26,366 bases of DNA from positions 1-26,366 of the forward strand of contig JABUQX010014986.1 in the NCBI GenBank assembly GCA_015478945.1. Reading direction: 5' to 3'. Position numbers and translations under genes: made by a program. This document shows, in pieces, positions 19,074-26,366 of this stretch (positions within the stretch are counted from its first letter, which is position 1; every line of letters starts with the position of its first letter). Under the pieces are notes generated by a model. It was not told where the DNA came from, made no database searches, and saw nothing but the letters and a program-made list of their open reading frames with translations. The DNA comes from Trachelipus rathkii (taxonomy: Eukaryota; Arthropoda; Malacostraca; Isopoda; Trachelipodidae).

Positions 19074-19690
19074 TGTCGCGGATTTTACTCCGGACAAAGG
19101 AAAAGTATGGGGCACCCCTGAGGGGCAGAATAATAATAATACCTACTAACCTAACCTAAAAAATACTATACTCTATAACTATAACCTGTAATTAAACAAA
19201 ATGAAAAAAATAATAGATACGCTAAATAACTACCTTTTAACTTCAGTGATTTCTTCTTTTCCTTGTTTTCTTTAAATTCTTTTCAAAATACTTAAGAGGA
19301 TGAGAGGGCTTTGGTCACCCAGGAAAATAAATGCTGGTAACATAAGCAGTGGGCTGGTGGGGCATGCGGCAGGCGGAAGCTCCCAGTGACAAGCGATTTG
19401 GTGGCAAGTGTGGTTGGTTAATCACTCCAACACATTCTCTCACACATGCCAAGGCCGCACTCATTCCATTTTCTTAACTAAAGTTAGTGAATTAAAGAAA
19501 AAAACATGTTGGTTGTGGTAAAAAATAAAACTTCAAGCAGCCAGCAGCATCACTCAGAATTCAAGCAATAAAATTAAAACATCGAGAAAAAGAAAAGACC
19601 TGTGGACATATGTACAAAACGATTAGAAAAGAAAAGAAAGTTAAAAGAGCTACCATAAAATGTAACATACACCAAAAAAAAACTTAGCGG
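19074..19690 (-). mobile_element. LTR-like insertion in LINE-2 (possible solo LTR)
   Basis: The LINE reading breaks at 19073/19074, where the plus strand reads TGTCGCGGATTTTAC. This matches the start of both gypsy LTRs (TGTAGCGGATTTTAC at 6141, TGACGCGGATTTT at 582). The following 600 bases are non-coding, A/T-rich with GC patches, and unlike LINE sequence. The simplest reading is a solo LTR of a related Ty3/gypsy element in the same orientation. The right edge is uncertain and I found no clean target duplication; CACTC, which precedes 19074, recurs at 19423, 19458 and 19551, but none follows a canonical CA end. A short CCTAA run at 19149-19160 is too short to be telomeric. Confidence 0.5.
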
Positions 19691-19839
19691 GCTCCTCATT
19701 GACATTCTTCATCCTGGGACTTGTACCCCTCAACTGATTTCTTAGCAATGTCATTATAAAAATCCATTTCATCATTACAAAAGCCACACCATCCCTATTC
19801 ATATTCTATGGCAGGTTCCCCTTCATCTAATTCTTAAGC

Positions 19840-20600
19840 CTTTCACGCTTCTTTTCAGAAGAGCTTCTATCCCCTTGTATGTCCCCATTCATCCTCCTCA
19901 TATATATTACCTCTTCTTTTCTCTTACTATGCATCTTTTAGCATCCTTTTTCCTCCTTATATATTCCAAGCATCTTTCTTTTGAAACTTCAATCATTTGC
20001 TTTTAGTCATATCCAACATTAATTCCAAACATCTTTTAATCGCTTGCATCACCTCTTCATTCACACTCACTGTTATCATTCTTACTTCTTTTTTCGCACA
20101 CCCACATACTTCTTTTTGCAACTGCTAACAATTGCTTCCGCTTCCACTTTGCTTCCAATTATCAGTTTCAACTTGTTCCATTCAACTGATTTAGACTTGC
20201 GCAAGTGCTCTAACATACTTTCCTTATAACCCTGTTCATTAACTTCTCACTCTTACATTTTACCCACTTCCTCCGTACACCTTCCTCTCCATCCAAGTCC
20301 CCACAAATTTTAATTTACATAGAACAACAAATATCCGATAATCCCAATTCTAACCACCTCCAGCACATCTTAACAATCCATTACATAACTTCACATCTCC
20401 TTCTCACCAACACACAATCAAAATCATACTTTTCACTTTGATACCAATCTCTACCTACACTCCAACTCTAGTATACTTATGATACTCTTGTGTTTTAAAA
20501 AAGTATAACTTACACACATACCTCTCCCCTCCAGAATCAATCACCTCCTACCATTCTCATTTCTCCCCACGCCCCAAAACCACCTGTTACACCTTCTCTA
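19840..20600 (-). pseudogene. LINE-2 endonuclease C-terminus and linker
   Basis: On the minus strand, 20400-20450 reads YDFDCVLVRRR, a variant of the endonuclease IDYVLV block. Bases 20320-20350 read LGLSDICC, matching the LSDH block with the catalytic His replaced. Then comes the basic linker with DGEEGVRRKWVKCKSEKL and RRKKDAKRCIVREKKR. The right boundary at about 20600 is the AT array, so most of the endonuclease is gone. A minus-strand open stretch of about 40 codons at about 19700-19835 (CGFCNDEMDFYNDIAKKS) continues the region; I cannot say whether it belongs to the LINE. Confidence 0.72.
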
Positions 20601-20609
20601 TTTTTTTGA

Positions 20610-21092
20610 TATATATATATAATTATATTATACTAATATAATATAATATATATATATATGAGAATAATTATATATATTTAAAAATTTAATATATAATATT
20701 ATATATTAATATATATACTATATATTATATATAAAATATAGTCACTGTGCTATATATTAAAAATCCGTATTAATAGTCAATATTTAGGCCTAGGAGGGGT
20801 ATTGGTACTTTATAATTTAAAACATCTTTAATATACATAAAAGAGTATTTTAAAAAAACTGTTTTAAAAAAAAAAAAAAAAATTAAAAAACCGTTTTTTT
20901 CACAACCCATATATATATATACTTACTATAATATATAAATATAGTATATATAAGGTAGTGACTATATATATAAAAATTATATATCTATATTATAATATAT
21001 TATATATTATATTATATAATAATAATATATATAGGTAATATATATATAATACATATATAAGTATATAATGGTATATATATATATATATATAT
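20610..21092. repeat. AT-rich microsatellite complex
   Basis: Two AT-dinucleotide blocks (about 20610-20745 and 20905-21092) surround a 160-bp non-repetitive AT-rich piece with a run of 17 A. It borders the truncated 5' end of LINE-2. Confidence 0.88.
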
Positions 21093-21179
21093 GTACAAAG
21101 TCTATTGTGATTTAAAACTAATAAACACCCTAGAGTAGACTGCAAAGATATCAGTTGTCCACTCTCAGCCTCTAGGTGA

Positions 21180-21313
21180 ACGACAGGGGGGACTTCGTCT
21201 CCCCTCTGTCCCCCATCGGCTAGAGCCCCCTAAAACATGAAGTACATCCATTAGGGGGCTGAGCCGATCAGGGACAGAAGGGGGTAAAGTTAACCCCCCC
21301 CCCCCCCTGTCGT
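21180..21313. repeat. Foldback palindrome with GC-rich arms
   Basis: The left arm 21180-21233 and right arm 21251-21313 are inverted complements around a 17-base loop (21234-21250). Matching blocks, from outside in, are ACGACAGGGGGG, CTGTCCC, ATCGGCT and AGCCCCCTAA. The right arm carries a run of 14 C (21294-21307), longer than its partner run of six G. It could be a small foldback/MITE-like element. No reading frame in it is supported. Confidence 0.85.
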
Positions 21314-22499
21314 CTACATTATTCCAACTGGAGGTCTTGAACATCATTGAGGTGCACACCATTAGTCTAGAAATCTTCAATGTGTATTATCTGATATGAA
21401 CAATGAAAATATAAACAAAAAAAAAAAATATATACACACGGTAAGTATAAAAAAATTTGGCATTCTCACATCCTCACATAATATGTGGTCAATTTTTTCT
21501 GAAGGAACTACGCTCAAAGAATGTGAAATCATGTCATAGGAATACACTGGAACAACAATCAACTAGCTTGTATATGTTCATCATGAAATATTAAGCGTTA
21601 TCATTGGAATCTGCTCAATAATATTATTGACACATATAAATTCTGGTCATACTCAATACAGAGCATACAATATATCGGTCTCAAATAAATTATGCACACC
21701 TTTAATGCACAGTACGAGTGGATCTGCAATTGAATTGGCAGACAAACACAAAATGATCAGCGCAGTTCACAAGAATTTTCTATTTGCCCAGCACTTAGAC
21801 TTATTGTTTTGATCGATACTAAGACTTAGCGATTTCGGAGTGTATCGCTCTCTCATTCCATCTTTAAAACATTACAAGTACCAATTATTATTGTTGAGTC
21901 TCTATCAAATAAAATTACAATTTTATAACGAAATAGTAGGATACTTTAACCTGCTAAACCAATGTACATCATATAGTAAGGACACCACCATCGAAGTCGC
22001 TAAGTACTAACACTTAAGAAACCGCCACTAGCGACAAACTTACCAGCACACTGATACTTCGTAATATTACATACTTCTAATGATAAAATAACCTAGATCA
22101 TACAAAATTTTATTTTATGATAAAAAGTAAAAAGCAAACTTGTTTTCAATATAAATTAGAGTCATTCACAACACATCATAATCATTTAAGTAGTAATCTA
22201 ATTATATTAAACATATAGCACAAAAAACGTTTCCCAATCGTTATTCCTTTTGTTGTAACTGAATTTGATCTCCTATCAAATTATTAAGAAACTTATAACT
22301 TTTCTTTTTGACTTAAATTTAATTTTATTTTTAAATTCATTTTTATTTCTAATTTTTTTAAGTTTATTTCTCTATATAATATTTAATATATTATATGTAT
22401 GTTATCCACAAGGACGTGTAGAAATAATAATATCTATAAGCTATCTCACCTCCAATGCGAGGATTGTTATTACTACCTTCAGGTTACAGTGAGTCACGA
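21314..22499. other. AT-rich stretch without recognised genes
   Basis: I see no gene. An imperfect inverted pair lies at 21818-21842 and 21984-22012 (ACTTAGCGA(T/C)TTCG core). Open frames at 21627-21812 and 22265-22492 show no family features. Confidence 0.4.
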
Positions 22500-24800
22500 A
22501 CTGCACAATAGCCTTGCTCCGCTTTTCTGGCCTCTATCTAAGCCAGAACACAAAACGTCGAACTCAATTGTGTAATATCTTTGCCTATCTCTCTCACACA
22601 TATTTCATATACTGTATGATAACGTGCTAACTTGCTCTCAACTAAAGAGGCAATATTCATCTTCGGACTCCTATTTTCCTCAATAACATCAACCCTGGAC
22701 GATTCTGGCATTCCTTTTCCTCCTACTCACTCAGTTTCCTATGTACCTTTGAGTGTGTAATTACATTTGATAAAATCAGTAGTGCATTTGATTAATCCTG
22801 AAATCTATGAATTCTAGAACGATTAGAAAAAGGCGGTCAGCCTGAGATGAGCGTTTTCCACAAGTTTTGGTAGGGAGTGTGACTTCTGATGCTGACCCCA
22901 CCCATTCAGTCAATATCTATTATTCTTCTTAATGTTTTCAATAACTATCTAACTGATACCCCTCGATTAACCTATGAAACACGCAGCACATGTCCAACTT
23001 ATTCTGAAACGCGGACGCGCTCTGATCTTTCTAAAACTATCGCCCTACTAGCCTCACTTGTATTCCTATCTAGATCTTTGAAACCCTTGCCAACACTCAT
23101 TTCGTTAGAACAGTCTGAAATCTCAAATTCACTCTACCCGTCGCCAGTAAGGGCTCGGTGCTCGCAGCCTACCTGGCGAGTATACTTTCCTATCTTAACT
23201 GATATGGTTGTCTCACGCATGAGCAACACTTAGAGTGGGACTAACTTGGCGTGTAGCCGGGCTTTGAAAAAGAGTCCAAAAATTTTGATCCGGAGAATGG
23301 TCCTGCAGACAAACAGACGAGTCTGCGCCATGTCCACAAGACGCCTATCAATCTTCGGAGCTTACCTCCTTCTCACTCTAATTGCGCGATTCCACAATAT
23401 GTCCAGTTTGACTTTGAACCTCAAGCGCTCAATATCGTGTCGTATCCGCGGCGCTTTTTCGCTGTTATATTAGGTGTTTCGCTCGGCGACGGCGCCCTTA
23501 CTCCTGTCCTTATTCCTAACCTTCAGTACACGCTGAGGATTCTCTTCATCTTAAATCTTACTCTATCCCACCCATATGCTGAGACTCGATCCATCATTCT
23601 TCAACTCATTTCAAATCTCAAGAGCTCACCACCTTTATTTTTGACTCTAGAAGTGAGCCTCTCGTTTAATCTTCTATGGCTTCCCTTGTTTGCGACTCTT
23701 CTGGAATAAGGCATTTTTACCGGAAAGCAAAGGACCTTTCGGGCTCTAAGCAGGAAATACATATCAACTAAAAAGTAGAACCTTGGACGGAGACATCCTG
23801 CACCTCATCTATAGAGTCCACTCTCTCTAAACTTTCACTACACTCATCTGTCAAACGTTGTCTTCTCCGTTCTCTCGCTATTACGATCGCGAACTAATTA
23901 CATCCACCTGGATGAGCATATATTACCGAGAGAGCATGCTTATAAAAAAAGTCCTTTGAGCACGATAACTTCACAACATTCACGACTGGTCTGTCTAGGT
24001 TTGCTGGCGCGGTCAAACGAGACTGGGAGAGATTGCTGGTCTCTTATAAACGCAGAGTATTTATGATGCATCTTCAAGTTACTACAGCTTAGTACAGAGT
24101 CTCATCCTGCCCTGTATTTGGTAGTTAACCATGCCTTCAGCTCATATCTGGGGCTCCAGAGTCTCACCGCAGTTTTAGGTCACTAAAGAACGTCGATCAA
24201 GCCAAAAGTCTATTAAACATCTCGCTCACTGCTCTGCAGCTTGACACTATAACCCTCTAAAATTCTTCGCGGCCTGCGATGACCATTCAATTTAACATTT
24301 ATATATCATGGTAGCTACTATCACTTTACTTATTAGTATTACCTATATGAGCAGCAACATGAGGTGCTCATAAAGGCGAACTTATCACTACCTGTATACC
24401 ATTACACCTTATTTAAGACGCCCTCGTATAATCACAACCAAAATTTAGCTGTATATGACTCATAGATTTTTGTGGTATGAGATTTAGCGAATATCATAGG
24501 CTATGGTTCGATTACACGGTGAGCTACTTCCTTACCTATTATCCGCACCTCATTCTGTTCTGTTCGGATATTTCTCTTTCGATACGTGTATCTTATAGAA
24601 TATATCCTATATAGCTGATCACATTTTAATCTCTTTTAAAAACTATATAACGCCTAGCAAAAAACGGTTTTTTTTTTTCATTAAACAGTAATTATCTCAA
24701 CATTTAGTCGGTGAACTTTTGTAGCGCCGTAACAACACCCATCCTTGAATAGGTCCTCCCGTGAGTGGAGGTGACACAGTTTAACGTTTTCGTAGATCTA
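22500..24800. other. Compositionally distinct unidentified block
   Basis: Base composition is clearly more balanced than the surroundings, with many CpG-containing words (for example GCGGACGCGC near 23010 and GGCGACGGCGCC near 23485) and no simple repeats. One plus-strand frame runs from 22889 to 23473 with a single stop (TAG at 23231), about 195 codons, and an overlapping frame follows to 23709. The translations are Ser/Leu/Arg-rich and match no family I know, so I do not call a gene. It may be an unrecognised transposon or viral relic, or a decayed gene. A short palindrome CCTCCCGTGAGTGGAGG sits near 24755. Confidence 0.4.
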
Positions 24801-25676
24801 TTCCTACAGTTCCCTTTATCAACCTTAACACTTATATTAATTTTTAATTTATTCTACATAGTATTTATTCAATATTATGTAATTATTAATTCTACAATCT
24901 GAAAATAAAAAATAAAATTCATAGAGCAAAAGACAGAGTGACAGTCCAGCATTCATATATTCCTATTTATTCCAAATTCAAAAAATAATTATTCAAAAGC
25001 AAGAGTACCTAACAGATAACTGATAACATAAAACTCAATATTTTTGGAGTGATGAGGAGATAAATAAAAAAATCGCATCCGAGATAATATGATATTATAT
25101 AAAATTGCTTTTAGATGAAAATGAGAATAGAGACTCATCATCGATTTTATTTGACTATCTTTGGAAAAGAAACAAAAATTCTTGACACAAATCACCAATA
25201 ATTACAGATTATCTCTGAGTGGGAGAATTGTCTAAATAACAGCAACACTGGCATTGGCCTCTCCTGACCTACACCTAGATCTACAGTTCCATCCAGTATT
25301 TTTATGCCCTTTATTTACTATAAACAATATGACGCAAATTGAGATAGCTATTATACTCAGAGGGAATTTTATATATAACCACACCTTACCATTGAGCTTA
25401 CTTCACGTTTTGTGAGATTATTAGAAATAGTAGTAATGCCTGAAAGTGTATCAGGAAAACACTGAAAATTTTATAATGTTAAATAAATTAAACATAAATT
25501 ATATAGTTTCAAGAATGGGATGAAAATTATTAGAATCATTTATTATTAACAATAATATTTTATAATAATTTGCATATCACATTTTTTTAATATGTAATTA
25601 AAATATACCAAATACCATTCCATTTCTAAGAATAATGTGATAAAATTCCAGTTTAATCACCAATGGAAAGCTCAAA
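24801..25676. other. AT-rich stretch without recognised genes
   Basis: I see nothing functional here. A minus-strand frame at 24989-25198 is short and has no family features. Confidence 0.4.
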
Positions 25677-25860
25677 CCATTTTTTTATTTTTTCAGTTGC
25701 ATCTTTTTTGCTATGGGTTTTTTTTATTTTTTTTTTTTTGGTTTTATATTTTATTTTTTGTTAGTTATTATTTTTGTCGGGGGTGATTTATTTATTTTTT
25801 TTTTTTTTTAGGGTTATTTTTTTTTTATTTTTTTTGTTTTTTTTTTTTTTTTTTTTTTGT
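25677..25860. repeat. Poly-T-rich low-complexity tract
   Basis: About 185 bp that is overwhelmingly T with scattered G and A, including runs of more than ten T. On the minus strand it is a poly-A-like tract, but I recognise no retrocopy upstream of it. Confidence 0.9.
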
Positions 25861-26366
25861 TTGAATTCATTTTATAAAGCTGTTATTCATCTCTACACTA
25901 CTTAACATAATATCATATACGGGATATCGTATACACTAGTGTTTTACCCTACAGTGCAAAACCAGGCAAACACAGGGAAAACGAAAAGGTGGCGCGGAAA
26001 ACACAGGGACAAAAATTATCCAATCCCAATTTAGTATGTATTATCAGGCATCATTATTGCTTAACCCCTAAACGAAGTATAGTGAAGCACATTATTTGCA
26101 CTCAAAATTATCTTTATAAAAGGGAGATCTTAAGGGCTCAAGAGATGTTAGAAAGGTGTTTTGTCTTTGAAGGAAGAGAAAGTAAAAGAGCACAGAATAT
26201 CATTCAAGATTCCCTCTTCCTATACTTAGAATTTAAAATCTTGTGAAAAGTTCCATTACGGAGTAAATTAAGTAAGTAAATTTAGAATACTCGTCTTTTT
26301 TCTGAGCGAAAGTTTATACTTCTTGAGTTATTGAATCTATTATATATTTTTTATTAAAATTTATTT
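25861..26366. other. Unidentified right edge
   Basis: No supported gene. A plus-strand frame 25989-26246 (85 codons) is somewhat more balanced in composition than other chance frames, but it has no domain I recognise and no upstream signals. A small palindrome (TATACG and CGTATA around GGATAT) lies at 25916-25933. Confidence 0.35.

Larger units (their letters stand above)
14836..20600 (-). mobile_element. LINE-2, a non-LTR retrotransposon split by two insertions
   Basis: Three minus-strand pieces belong to one LINE ORF2. Piece 20600-19840 holds the end of the endonuclease and the linker. Piece 19073-18511 holds the start of the reverse transcriptase up to motif A. Piece 15983-14933 holds motif A through the C-terminal tail and stop. 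Between the first two lies an LTR-like segment (from 19074), and between the last two a hAT transposon (about 15984-18510). Reading across the hAT gap restores the order of RT motif A. The 5' side is truncated at an AT array. The 3' untranslated part probably reaches about 14836. All pieces carry stops and shifts. Confidence 0.87.

Noticed and set aside
19146..19160. CCTAA repeats resembling the arthropod telomere
   Set aside because: Fewer than three units; too short to be a telomeric tract.
24495..24530. GGTTCGATTACAC, similar to a tRNA B box
   Set aside because: No A box or cloverleaf could be found upstream, so no tRNA gene is called.
25989..26246. 85-codon open frame at the right edge
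   Set aside because: No recognisable domain, start context or partner features; length is within chance for this region.

Overview
The window is eukaryotic, non-genic, repeat-dense DNA. I found no host protein-coding gene, rRNA, tRNA or CRISPR array that I can support. Everything with recognisable coding content is a decayed transposable element, and these are separated by AT-rich filler and long (AT)n microsatellites. The mix (very long AT arrays, LINE reverse transcriptases with long conserved blocks, a tRNA-Lys-primed Ty3/gypsy element, ZBED-type hAT transposons) fits an arthropod, most likely a decapod crustacean. That assignment is inference from memory of such genomes and is not proven here.

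Layout. 1-581: unrecognised pyrimidine-rich flank. 582-6958: a Ty3/gypsy LTR retrotransposon on the minus strand: left LTR (3' LTR), RNase H/RT, protease, CCHC nucleocapsid, Gag, an 18-bp tRNA-Lys primer binding site, right LTR (5' LTR). Its ORFs carry several frame breaks and the integrase is missing. 6959-8671: AT-rich, with small exon-like blocks. 8680-12271: a hAT-type DNA transposon with matching termini and an exact 8-bp target duplication GATGTGGG. It has no transposase of its own and carries a 5'-truncated LINE (LINE-1, minus strand, 9384-11655) bordered on both sides by AT microsatellites. 12280-14830: AT-rich, with a two-unit tandem repeat. 14836-20600: a second LINE (LINE-2, minus strand) cut into three pieces by two later insertions: a ZBED/hAT transposon with a plus-strand transposase relic (about 15984-18510), which sits in the codons of RT motif A, and an LTR-like segment starting at 19074. 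20610-21092: AT microsatellite. 21180-21313: a strong foldback palindrome. 22500-24800: a compositionally distinct, unidentified stretch. 24800-26366: AT-rich, with a noisy poly-T tract.

The elements do not work together as a system; they are layers of insertion. The insertion order can partly be read: LINE-2 is older than the hAT and the LTR that interrupt it, and hAT-1 predates LINE-1. Many reading-frame breaks are one- or two-base shifts, often at homopolymers, while the local amino-acid sequence stays good. This raises the possibility of uncorrected long-read errors in the assembly on top of real decay.
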